This document shows, one piece after another, positions 7,737 through 15,502 of a stretch of 24,587 bases of DNA. A model generated the notes under the pieces. It did no database searches and was not told where the DNA came from. It saw only the letters and a program-made list of their open reading frames with translations. Where the stretch lies: the NCBI GenBank assembly GCA_047605765.1, contig JASGFB010000074.1:1-24587 (forward strand), in the 5' to 3' direction. The position numbers and the translations under genes were made by a program. This DNA is from JBGVSA01 sp047605765. GTDB taxonomy: Bacteria; Pseudomonadota; Gammaproteobacteria; Burkholderiales; Rhodocyclaceae. Position 1 is the stretch's first letter. Each line of letters begins with the position of its first letter.

Positions 7737-9041
7737 ATGGCGAAGAATGTGGTGGTTGTCGGTACCCAGTGGGGCGACGAGGGCAAGGGCAAGGTCGTCG
7801 ACTGGCTGACCGATCACGCGCAGGGCGTAGTGCGCTTCCAGGGCGGACACAATGCCGGGCATACGCTGGTCATCAAGGGGCAGAAATACGCGCTCAACCT
7901 GATTCCGTCGGGCATCATGCGCGACGGCGTGGCCTGCTACGTCGGCAATGGCGTGGTGCTCTCGCCCAGCCACCTGCTGTCGGAAATCGACAAGCTGGAA
8001 GCCGGCGGCATCGAAGTGCGCTCGCGTCTGAAGATCTCGGAAGCCTGCCCGCTGATCCTGCCGTTCCACAGTGCGGTGGACATCGCCCGTGAAATCGCGC
8101 GTGGTGGCGCCGCCATCGGCACTACCGGCAAGGGCATCGGTCCGGCTTACGAAGACAAGGTGGGGCGTCGTGCGCTGCGCGTGTTCGATCTGTTCCACAT
8201 GGGGCAGTTCGAGGACAAGCTGCGCGGTCTGCTCGACTTCCATAACTTCGTGCTGACGCGTTACCTCAATGCCGAGGCGGTGGATTTCGCCAAGACCCTG
8301 GCCGAAGTGCAGGCCATCGTGCCGCGCATCCTGCCGTTGGTGACCGATGTGTCGGCCGCTTTGCATGCCGCCAACAAGGCGGGTCAGAACCTGCTGTTCG
8401 AAGGCGCGCAAGGCACTTTGCTCGACATCGACCACGGCACCTATCCGTACGTGACCTCCAGCAATTGCGTGGCGGGCGCGGCGGCGGCGGGTGCCGGTGT
8501 CGGTCCGGGCATGTTGCACTACGTGCTGGGCATCACCAAGGCGTATACCACGCGTGTTGGCGCAGGGCCGTTCCCGAGCGAACTGCCGATCGAAGAAGAA
8601 GGCACGGTCGGCCATCACTTGTCGACCATCGGCCAGGAGCGTGGCACGGTGACCGGGCGTGTGCGCCGTTGCGGCTGGTTCGATGCCGCCGCGCTGCGCC
8701 GTTCCATCCAGATCAACGGTGTCACGGGGCTGTGCATCACCAAGCTCGACGTGCTCGATGGCATTGACGCACTGAAGGTCTGCACGGGTTATCGCGTGGA
8801 TGGCAAGGACGTCGATCTGCTGCCGGTGGGCGCCGAAAGCGTGGCCGCCTGCGAGCCGGTCTTCGAAACGCTGCCGGGCTGGTCCGAAAGCACCGTCGGC
8901 ATCAAGCACTACGAAGATCTGCCGGCCAATGCGCGTGCCTATCTCAAGCGCATTGAAGCCCTGTGTGAAGCGCCGGTGGACATGATCTCGACCGGTCCCG
9001 ATCGTGAAGAGACCATCGTGCTGCGTCACCCGTTCAAGTAA
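7737..9041 (+). CDS. purA: Adenylosuccinate synthetase PurA
   Basis: PurA catalyses the GTP-dependent joining of IMP and aspartate to form adenylosuccinate, the first committed step to AMP. The 434-residue protein has the N-terminal signature TQWGDEGKGK with the catalytic Asp at residue 14. It also has GGHNAGHT with the catalytic His at residue 42, GTTGKGIGPAYEDK, and EGAQGTLLDIDHGTYPYVTS. The C-terminal GTP-specificity region is KLDVLDG. The length is normal. The ATG at 7737 follows CGGAGAG at 7721-7727. No strong terminator follows directly. Confidence 0.98.
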   Translation: MAKNVVVVGTQWGDEGKGKVVDWLTDHAQGVVRFQGGHNAGHTLVIKGQKYALNLIPSGIMRDGVACYVGNGVVLSPSHLLSEIDKLEAGGIEVRSRLKISEACPLILPFHSAVDIAREIARGGAAIGTTGKGIGPAYEDKVGRRALRVFDLFHMGQFEDKLRGLLDFHNFVLTRYLNAEAVDFAKTLAEVQAIVPRILPLVTDVSAALHAANKAGQNLLFEGAQGTLLDIDHGTYPYVTSSNCVAGAAAAGAGVGPGMLHYVLGITKAYTTRVGAGPFPSELPIEEEGTVGHHLSTIGQERGTVTGRVRRCGWFDAAALRRSIQINGVTGLCITKLDVLDGIDALKVCTGYRVDGKDVDLLPVGAESVAACEPVFETLPGWSESTVGIKHYEDLPANARAYLKRIEALCEAPVDMISTGPDREETIVLRHPFK

Positions 9042-9396
9042 GACGAGACCGGCATTTCGACGACCCACTCATCGATCGTTTCTTCGATCTTCGCTTTTGT
9101 CAGGCCGGCGCATGGGCGCCGGTCCGGCGGGCGATCTCCAGCGCCAGCCCGGCCGTTTTCTGTCACGAGCCGGAGTTGTTTCTCTCGCGGGCGCTGCGCA
9201 GGCGAGCTTTCATGTTGTATCTTGATGGCGGGCTGTCGTGCCCATGCGGCGCGTCAGGCTGCAGTCTTGCGTGAGGATGTCTGCGCGGGGCAGCGTGGCG
9301 GCGTGCCTTGCCGGACGCAAGGCCGAGTGGAACAGATCGGAAAGAAAACAAGCATAAAAAAAGCCGACCTTGCGGTCGGCTTTTCCGGCGAATTCT
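9042..9396. other. 355-nt stretch without a protein gene between purA and tRNA-Leu
   Basis: No credible coding frame is present on either strand; short frames here lack ribosome binding sites and run into the tRNA. A GC-only hairpin, CCGGCGC-ATGG-GCGCCGG (9105-9122), follows purA by about 65 nt but has no T tract, so it might mark a factor-dependent end. The only clear element is the terminator at 9356-9384, which serves the tRNA on the other strand. Some relatives carry a phosphoribosyltransferase gene after purA (from memory); none is here. Confidence 0.6.
9356..9384 (-). terminator. Terminator of tRNA-Leu, possibly bidirectional
   Basis: AAGCCGACC (9361-9369) and GGTCGGCTT (9374-9382) form a perfect 9-bp stem with loop TTGC. 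On the minus strand it is followed by seven Ts, an excellent intrinsic terminator 14 nt after the tRNA CCA end. On the plus strand four Ts follow, so it may also stop transcripts arriving from purA. Confidence 0.88.
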
Positions 9397-9481
9397 TGGT
9401 GCCCAGGAGAGGACTCGAACCTCCACACCTTGCGGCACTAGTACCTGAAACTAGCGCGTCTACCAATTTCGCCACCTGGGC
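9397..9481 (-). tRNA. tRNA-Leu (anticodon CAG)
   Basis: The 85-nt minus-strand sequence starts GCCCAGGTGGCGAAATTGGT and ends CTCTCCTGGGCACCA. The 7-bp acceptor stem GCCCAGG/CCTGGGC is perfect and the CCA end is encoded. The anticodon arm CTAGT-TTCAGGT-ACTAG gives anticodon CAG. A long variable arm (class II tRNA, TGCCGCAAGGTG) and GGTTCGAGTCC in the T arm fit leucine, which reads CUG codons. It is flanked by a strong promoter and a strong terminator and is transcribed alone, divergently from rnr. Confidence 0.97.
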
Positions 9482-9510
9482 ACTGCTGCATCGCTGCAAC
9501 TGAGACGCGC

Positions 9511-9538
9511 ATTATATATTAAGGAATCACTTAGTCAA
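9511..9538 (-). promoter_or_regulatory. Sigma-70 promoter of tRNA-Leu
   Basis: On the minus strand TTGACT (plus 9533-9538) and TATAAT (plus 9511-9516) are separated by 16 nt, a near-perfect sigma-70 promoter. The GC-rich discriminator GCGCGTCTC follows, as is usual for stable-RNA promoters under stringent control. Transcription should start near 9504, about 23 nt before the mature tRNA. The -35 box touches the A of the rnr ATG. Confidence 0.85.
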
Positions 9539-12108
9539 TGGCTAAAACAAAAAAACTGCGAGCCTCGCGTATTCGCAAAGCCGACCCCTTTTACGAGCGG
9601 GAGTCCCAGAAGTACGACAACCCCCTGCCCAGCCGCGAGTACATCGAGCAGATCCTCGGTGAGACGGGGCATCCGATGGATGTCGACAGCCTCTTCGGCG
9701 CGCTCGACATCCTCGAAGAAGAACGCGAACACTTCGTCCGCCGCCTGCGCGCCATGGAGCGCGACGGGCAGCTCATGCGCAATCGGCGCGGCGACTACAT
9801 CATTCCCGACAAGGCCGCGCTCATTCGTGGTCGGGTGGAAGGGCATCCGGACGGCTTCGGCTTCCTGGTGCCTGACGACGGCTCGGAAGACCTTTTCCTC
9901 GGCCCCAAGAGCATGCGTGAAGTCATGCACGGCGACCGCGTGTTGGTACGCGTGGCCGGCGTCGATCACCGCGGTCGCCGCGAAGGGCGCATCGTCGAAG
10001 TGCTCGAACGCGGCAACTCGCGCGTGGTGGGGCGCATCATAGAACAACAGGGCGTCACCTACCTGGCGCCGGAGAACCGCCGCATCAACCATGACATCCT
10101 GCTGGCACCGAGCACCGGCCGCACGCGCCCCAGAGCCGGCGACGTGGTGACGGTCGAACTGGTGCAGCAGCCCGGCCCCAACGCCCAGCCCATCGGCAAA
10201 ATCGTTGAACGCATCGGCAGCTACGCCGATCCGGGCATGGAGATCGAGATCGCCCTGCGCAAGCACGATCTGCCTTTCGAGTTTTCACCGGCCACCAAGG
10301 CCGAAGCGCGCAAGTTGCCCAGCACGGTCCGCAAGAAAGACCTGGCGGGGCGCGAGGACGTGCGTCATTTGCCGCTGGTGACCATCGATGGCGAGACCGC
10401 CAGGGACTTTGACGACGCCGTCTATTGCGAGCGCGTCGGCAAGGGCTATCGGCTGTTGGTGGCGATCGCCGATGTCAGCCATTACGTCGAGCCCGGTTCT
10501 GCGCTGGACGCCGACGCCCTGGCGCGCGGTAATTCGGTGTACTTCCCGCGTCGGGTCATCCCGATGCTGCCGGAAAAGCTCTCCAACGGACTGTGCTCGC
10601 TCAATCCCGAGGTCGACCGCCTGTGCATGGTGTGTGACATGGAGATCAGCACCACCGGTGCCATCAAGAAATACCGCTTCTATCCGGCGGTGATGTTCTC
10701 GCATGCGCGCCTCACCTATACGCAGGTGGCGGCCGCGCTGTACGACAAAGAGCCCGACGCGCAGGAAAAGGTCGGGGCGCTGTTGCCGCAACTGGAGAAC
10801 CTGGATGCGCTGTTCCGCGTGCTGCTCAAAGCGCGCGCCAAGCGTGGCGCCATTGATTTCGAAACCATCGAAACGCGCATGATCTTCAATGACGAGGGCA
10901 AGATCGAACGCATCGTGCCCGAAACGCGCAACGATGCGCATCGTCTGATCGAAGAATGCATGCTGGCGGCCAACGTCTGCGCTTCGGATTTCCTGCAGAA
11001 GAACAAGCATCCGGCGCTGTACCGCGTACACGAAGGGCCGACCGCCGAAAAGCTCGAAAAGCTGCGGGGCTTTCTCGCGGAGTTTGGATTGGGTCTATCG
11101 GGAGGTGCTTCGCCGAAGGCTGCCGACTATGCGATCGTCATTGAGCGCATCAAGTCGCGGCCAGATTTTCCGCTCATTCAGACGGTGATGTTGCGCTCGC
11201 TGCAGCAAGCGGTGTACAGCCCCGAGAATGTTGGCCACTTCGGCCTCGCCTATGAGGCGTACACCCACTTCACTTCACCCATCCGACGTTATCCGGACTT
11301 GCTCGTGCACCGCGCCATCAAGGCCGTGCTCCAGCATACCAAGTACCAGCCGCAGACCGGGCCGGTGCAGTTGCTGGAAGACACCCGCCGCAAGAAGGGC
11401 AAGGTCGAAGAACCCGCTGGCGCTGGCCGTGCGCACAAGGATTCGCTGAAGGCCGCCCGACGCAACATCTGGGATGACATAGGCATGCACTGCTCGATGA
11501 CCGAGCGGCGCGCCGACGAGGCCAGTCGCGATGTCGAATCCTGGCTCAAGTGCTACTACATGCAGGATCACGTCGGTGAACAATATGCGGGAAGCATTAC
11601 CGCCGTGGTGCCTTTCGGGATTTTCGTCACGCTTGACGAATTGTTCGTCGAAGGCCTGGTGCACATCTCCGATCTGGGACGGGATTACTTCCATTACGAC
11701 GAGGCCCGCCATGAGCTGGTCGGGGAGCGGGGCGGTCAGCGCTTCCGTCTGTCCGACCGCGTCGATGTGCAGATCGTGCGCGTCGACCTTGAAACGCGAA
11801 AAATCGACTTCCGCCTCATTGAAGCCACCGCGCCGGCCACGCGCCGTGTCGGCAAGACCGCACGCGACGCCGAGCGCAAGGCTGGCAAGGCGCAGGAAGA
11901 GAGCGATGGCGTCGTCAGTTGGCGTACACTGGCGGGCTTGCCCGACCAGCCGGATCTGTCGGACGCGGTTACCCGCGTGACACAGAAGGCTGCGCGCACC
12001 GCGCGCACCAAGGGCGAAGCCGCGCCGACCAAGCGCGCTCAGTCAGCCAAACCAAAACAGACAATGGAAAACAAGACCCGTAGCAAGAGGAGCCCGCGCC
12101 GTGGCTGA
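9538..12108 (+). CDS. rnr: Ribonuclease R
   Basis: RNase R is a processive 3'-5' exoribonuclease that degrades structured RNAs and takes part in RNA quality control. The 856-residue product has an N-terminal winged-helix region (about 30-95) and cold-shock domains (about 95-240). The catalytic RNB domain carries the acidic cluster DGETARDFDDAVYC (Asp 284, 290, 292, 293). An S1 domain follows (from about 677, including SITAVVPFGIFVTLDELFVEGLVHISDL), then a Lys/Arg-rich tail ending TRSKRSPRRG. The ATG at 9538 is preceded by AAGGA at 9521-9525, 12 nt away and thus poorly spaced. No good plus-strand -35 is seen. The last 8 nt overlap rlmB, so the two are a translational pair. Confidence 0.97.
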   Translation: MAKTKKLRASRIRKADPFYERESQKYDNPLPSREYIEQILGETGHPMDVDSLFGALDILEEEREHFVRRLRAMERDGQLMRNRRGDYIIPDKAALIRGRVEGHPDGFGFLVPDDGSEDLFLGPKSMREVMHGDRVLVRVAGVDHRGRREGRIVEVLERGNSRVVGRIIEQQGVTYLAPENRRINHDILLAPSTGRTRPRAGDVVTVELVQQPGPNAQPIGKIVERIGSYADPGMEIEIALRKHDLPFEFSPATKAEARKLPSTVRKKDLAGREDVRHLPLVTIDGETARDFDDAVYCERVGKGYRLLVAIADVSHYVEPGSALDADALARGNSVYFPRRVIPMLPEKLSNGLCSLNPEVDRLCMVCDMEISTTGAIKKYRFYPAVMFSHARLTYTQVAAALYDKEPDAQEKVGALLPQLENLDALFRVLLKARAKRGAIDFETIETRMIFNDEGKIERIVPETRNDAHRLIEECMLAANVCASDFLQKNKHPALYRVHEGPTAEKLEKLRGFLAEFGLGLSGGASPKAADYAIVIERIKSRPDFPLIQTVMLRSLQQAVYSPENVGHFGLAYEAYTHFTSPIRRYPDLLVHRAIKAVLQHTKYQPQTGPVQLLEDTRRKKGKVEEPAGAGRAHKDSLKAARRNIWDDIGMHCSMTERRADEASRDVESWLKCYYMQDHVGEQYAGSITAVVPFGIFVTLDELFVEGLVHISDLGRDYFHYDEARHELVGERGGQRFRLSDRVDVQIVRVDLETRKIDFRLIEATAPATRRVGKTARDAERKAGKAQEESDGVVSWRTLAGLPDQPDLSDAVTRVTQKAARTARTKGEAAPTKRAQSAKPKQTMENKTRSKRSPRRG

Positions 12109-12838
12109 AACCCGATTCATTCACGGCTTTCATGCCGTCGCGGCGGTCCTGCGCAACGATCCGGAGGGGGTAGAGGAAATCTACGTGGCCGCCCAGCGTC
12201 ATGACGCGCGCGCCAAGGATCTGCTCGCCAAGGCCGAACTGGCGGGCGTGCGTGTGATGCCCGTCGATGCCGCGCGCCTCGACGGCATGGCCGGCACGCA
12301 CCGGCACCAGGGCGTGGTGGCGCGCGTGGCGTTGCGCCGCAAAGAGGTAATGCTGCCCGATCTGCTCGACACCTTGACCGATTCGGCCTTGTTCCTGGTG
12401 CTCGACGGCGTCCAGGATCCGCACAATCTGGGGGCGTGTCTGCGCGTGGCCGACGCCGCTGGCGCGCACGCTGTGATCGCGCCCAAGGACCGTGCCGTGG
12501 GCCTGAATGCGACCGCCATCAAAGTGGCGAGCGGGGCGGCGGACACTGTTCCCTATATCACCGTGACCAATCTTTCTCGCACTCTGCGGCAATTGCAGGA
12601 AGCTGGCGTGTGGTGCGTGGGCGCCGCAGGCGAGGCAGAAAAATCCCTCTACGAAGTCGACCAGAAAGTGCCCGTGGCCTGGGTGCTGGGTGCGGAGGGC
12701 GATGGTCTGCGCCGCCTTACGCGCGAAACCTGTGATGAGCTGGCGAAAATTCCCATGCATGGATCAGTTGAAAGCTTGAACGTGTCAGTGGCTTCCGGCA
12801 TCTGCTTATTTGAAGCACGGCGGCAGCGTTCGACTTGA
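12101..12838 (+). CDS. rlmB: 23S rRNA (guanosine-2'-O-)-methyltransferase RlmB
   Basis: RlmB is a SPOUT-family methyltransferase that 2'-O-methylates G2251 (E. coli numbering) in the peptidyl-transferase P loop of 23S rRNA. The 245-residue protein has an N-terminal L30e-like substrate-binding domain (IHGFHAVAAVLRN, about 7-19). The knotted catalytic domain follows with motif 1 LDGVQDPHNLGACLRVADAAG, motif 2 VLGAEGDGLRRLTRETCD and motif 3 IPMHGSVESLNVSVASGICLFE. The GTG start at 12101 lies inside the end of rnr (stop 12106-12108) with AGAGGAG at 12086-12092 as ribosome binding site. The rnr-rlmB pairing is standard. A strong terminator follows. Confidence 0.97.
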   Translation: MAETRFIHGFHAVAAVLRNDPEGVEEIYVAAQRHDARAKDLLAKAELAGVRVMPVDAARLDGMAGTHRHQGVVARVALRRKEVMLPDLLDTLTDSALFLVLDGVQDPHNLGACLRVADAAGAHAVIAPKDRAVGLNATAIKVASGAADTVPYITVTNLSRTLRQLQEAGVWCVGAAGEAEKSLYEVDQKVPVAWVLGAEGDGLRRLTRETCDELAKIPMHGSVESLNVSVASGICLFEARRQRST

Positions 12839-12876
12839 TTGATCGCAGTGCGCGTCACCCCGACGCATTGAATACT

Positions 12877-12904
12877 AACGGCGGCTTAGGCTGCCGTTTT
12901 TCTT
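12877..12904 (+). terminator. Intrinsic terminator after rlmB
   Basis: AACGGCGGC and GGCTGCCGTT (12877-12898) form a 9-bp stem with one G-T pair and loop TTAG, followed by TTTTTCTTT. It lies 39 nt after the rlmB stop and separates the rnr-rlmB transcript from the secreted-protein gene. Confidence 0.88.
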
Positions 12905-12928
12905 TGTGGCGTATCGGGCAGGGCTGCC

Positions 12929-12956
12929 TTGCGAATGTCATGCGCCAGTCTATCCT
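12929..12956 (+). promoter_or_regulatory. Candidate promoter of the secreted-protein/two-component operon
   Basis: TTGCGA (12929-12934) and TATCCT (12951-12956) match the sigma-70 boxes at 4 of 6 positions each with a 16-nt spacer. Transcription would start near 12963, leaving a leader of about 20 nt that includes the CGGAGG ribosome binding site (12971-12976). The preceding terminator makes an independent promoter here necessary. Confidence 0.45.
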
Positions 12957-12982
12957 GATGGGTGAACGAACGGAGGTTGGCG

Positions 12983-15463
12983 ATGAAGGTACGCGCAGAG
13001 ATGTGGCTGTGCCGTCTTATGTGGTTCGTTGTGCTGATATGCGGTCTATCGGCGCCGCTGTCGCATGCTGCCGAGCCCACCGGATGGCCACGGAATGTCG
13101 ATGCCAACGGCATCAAGATCCAGGTGTTCCAGCCTCAGGTCGATGAATGGCGCGACACGCACCTGCAAGTGCACGCCGCCATGGCGGTCACCTTCAAGGG
13201 CGACAAGCAACCCACTTACGGCGTCCTGTCACTCCAGTCGACCGTGTTTGTGGATCGTGCCGCGCGCACCGTCAAGCTCGATCGCATCGAGCGCCTGGAG
13301 GCACATTTCCCCTCGGCGCCGGAACGTGAGGCCACGTTCATCTCCCAGGCGCGCTCGGCCCTGCTGCGCAACACCGCCGTGATTTCGCTTGATCGGCTCG
13401 AGGCCGCCGTGGCGCTGACACAGGCTGAGCGCAAGGGGCAGTCGCAGCCAGTCAAGAACGATCCACCCAACATCATCTTCTCAAGCGATCCGGCCCTGCT
13501 CGTCTACGTCGACGGCACCCCTTATTGGCAGGACGTGCAGGGCACCCCCCTGGTACGCGCGATCAACACCCGCGTGCTGCTGCTGCGAGACAAGGCGCAG
13601 CGCTACTATCTGCATTTTCTCGACGGCTACCTGACCGCCACCGCGCTGGACGGCCCCTGGACGATCGCCGCCAGCGCTCCGGCAGGCGCCCGCACGGCCG
13701 AAGCTGCTGCGCGTGACAGCAAGCAGGTCGATCTCCTCGCCGGCCAACCAGACAAGGAAGGCGGCAAGACGCCTTCGCTCAAGTCCTTGTCCAACAACAA
13801 GCCGCCACACGTGTTCGTGGCGACCACGCCGACCGAGCTCATCGTCACCGACGGCGCCCCCAACTACGCGCAACTCCCCGGTACCGACCTGCTGTACGTC
13901 ACCAATACCACCGCCAACGTCTTCAAGTTCATGGGCAACCAGAAGAGCTACGTGCTGGCGGCGGGGCGCTGGTTCGAGGCAGCCACCTTGGATGGCCCAT
14001 GGACCTACGTGCCGCCGGTCAGCTTGCCGCAGGACTTTGCGCGCATTCCCGACGATTCCCCGAAAGAAAACGTCAAGGCGTCCGTGCCGGGCACGCAGCA
14101 AGCACGCGAAGCGGTGGTGGCAGCGGATATTCCGCAGACGGCGCGGGTCGATCGGCAAAAGACGGGCTTCACGGCGGTGATCGATGGGGCGCCTCAATTG
14201 CGCGCCATCGAAGGCACCCCATTGTCATACGTCTTCAATGCCGCCGATCCCATCATCCGCGTCGATGAGTCCAGTTGGTATGCCGTGCACAACGGCGTCT
14301 GGTTCGTTGCCACGCGGGTCACTGGTCCGTGGGTGGTGGCGGCGGCGGTGCCGGCGGTCATTTATTCGATCCCTGCCAGTTCATCCCTGCACTATGTCAC
14401 CTACGTCAAGATCTACGACGTCACGCCCACCGTGGTCGTCGTGGGCTACACCTCGGGCTATTACGGCACTGTCGTGACCACCGACGGTGTCGTCGTCTAC
14501 GGTACCGGCTATGCCTACTCGCCGTGGATCGGCAGCTATTGGTATGGGCCGCCCGTCACCTATGGCGTGGGGGTGAGCATCACCTGGACGCCATGGGGCG
14601 GCTGGGCTTTTGGGTTCGGTTTCGGCTGGGGCTGGGGTTATGCCGGCGTCGGCTGGTGGTATCCACCCGCGCCCTGGTGGGGGCCGTATTGGGGCGGTGC
14701 CTACTACAACGCCTATGGCGGCGTGACGGCGTGGGGCCCGGGTGGCTGGGCCGGCACCACCGGCAACATCTACAACCGCTGGGGCAACGTGCAATCGGTC
14801 AGCCGTGGCGTGGCGGGGTTCGATGCCTATAGCGGCAATCAGTTTGCCGGCCGCTACGGGAGCGCCTACAACTCGCACACCGGGACGCTGGTTGCCGGCC
14901 GCCAGGGGGCGGTAGAGAACGTCTATAGCGGCAACTATGCTTATGGCGGACGCGGCACTGCGGTCAATGCGCGCACCGGCACGGTCGCCTCGGGCGGACG
15001 GGTCACGGTGGGCAACGAAGGCACGGGCAATCAGGCCACCATCAATCGCGGTACCGTCAGCACGCGAAACGGCACCGTCAACATGGGCGGCGTGCGTACC
15101 GACGAAGGCGCCGTCGGTCACGTCGGCAACAACGTCTATGGCGCCAAGGACGGTCAGGTCTACCGTTACGATCCGTCCAACACGGATCACTGGCAGCCTG
15201 TCGATCAGCAACAGGCGCAGCAGCGTGTGCAACAGGGGCAGCAGCAAATAGAGCAGCGCCGCGAGCAAGGTGGCGGGCTGTCGCAAGAACGCGTGCAGCA
15301 GTTGAATCACGAACAGGCCAGCCGCAGCCTGGGTGAGGCGCGCTCGGGGGCTTTCCAGCACAACGGCGCTCAGATGCAGCGGCCGTCGCGGGGCATCGAG
15401 CGCCCGGTGAGCGGCATGGGCGGGTTCCACCGTCCGGCCGGCGGTTTCCACTTGAGGCGCTAG
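12983..15463 (+). CDS. Large secreted Trp/Gly/Tyr-rich repeat protein of unknown function
   Basis: I chose ATG 12983 because CGGAGG (12971-12976) lies 6 nt upstream; the frame also opens at GTG 12962. The 826-residue product begins with a Sec signal peptide (hydrophobic 12-24, likely cut after SHA, residue 29). Three related modules at about 162-230, 275-343 and 394-453 each end in GPW (224-226, 338-340, 448-450) and carry a DG(T/A)P plus GT(P/D)L signature. Residues 465-600 are extraordinarily rich in Gly, Tyr and Trp (15 Trp between 515 and 600, e.g. GFGFGWGWGY). Residues 612-730 hold imperfect Gly/Asn/Thr repeats with TGT and SGN motifs. A Gln-rich predicted coiled coil (742-775) and a Gly/His/Arg tail (GGFHRPAGGFHLRR) end the protein. 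From memory, similar proteins are sometimes labelled carbohydrate-binding family V/XII; I could not verify this. It is probably periplasmic or exported and leads an operon with a kinase and a regulator. Confidence 0.88.
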   Translation: MKVRAEMWLCRLMWFVVLICGLSAPLSHAAEPTGWPRNVDANGIKIQVFQPQVDEWRDTHLQVHAAMAVTFKGDKQPTYGVLSLQSTVFVDRAARTVKLDRIERLEAHFPSAPEREATFISQARSALLRNTAVISLDRLEAAVALTQAERKGQSQPVKNDPPNIIFSSDPALLVYVDGTPYWQDVQGTPLVRAINTRVLLLRDKAQRYYLHFLDGYLTATALDGPWTIAASAPAGARTAEAAARDSKQVDLLAGQPDKEGGKTPSLKSLSNNKPPHVFVATTPTELIVTDGAPNYAQLPGTDLLYVTNTTANVFKFMGNQKSYVLAAGRWFEAATLDGPWTYVPPVSLPQDFARIPDDSPKENVKASVPGTQQAREAVVAADIPQTARVDRQKTGFTAVIDGAPQLRAIEGTPLSYVFNAADPIIRVDESSWYAVHNGVWFVATRVTGPWVVAAAVPAVIYSIPASSSLHYVTYVKIYDVTPTVVVVGYTSGYYGTVVTTDGVVVYGTGYAYSPWIGSYWYGPPVTYGVGVSITWTPWGGWAFGFGFGWGWGYAGVGWWYPPAPWWGPYWGGAYYNAYGGVTAWGPGGWAGTTGNIYNRWGNVQSVSRGVAGFDAYSGNQFAGRYGSAYNSHTGTLVAGRQGAVENVYSGNYAYGGRGTAVNARTGTVASGGRVTVGNEGTGNQATINRGTVSTRNGTVNMGGVRTDEGAVGHVGNNVYGAKDGQVYRYDPSNTDHWQPVDQQQAQQRVQQGQQQIEQRREQGGGLSQERVQQLNHEQASRSLGEARSGAFQHNGAQMQRPSRGIERPVSGMGGFHRPAGGFHLRR

Positions 15464-15502
15464 AACGCGTGCGCCCCGTGCAGACGACAGGATGATGTCA
15501 GC

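Noticed and set aside
7620..9068. 482-codon minus-strand open frame opposite purA
   Set aside because: Mirror of purA codon usage (His/Arg/Gln-rich translation) over a gene with complete catalytic motifs; no independent evidence.
9105..9122. GC hairpin after purA as an intrinsic terminator
   Set aside because: The 7-bp stem is perfect but no T tract follows on either strand, so I only mention it as a possible factor-dependent end.
9163..9503. Short open frames around the tRNA and its terminator
   Set aside because: They read through the tRNA gene, lack ribosome binding sites and have no recognisable product.
12962..12982. GTG 12962 as start of the secreted protein
   Set aside because: The CGGAGG ribosome binding site lies downstream of it and 6 nt before ATG 12983, which also gives a normal signal peptide.
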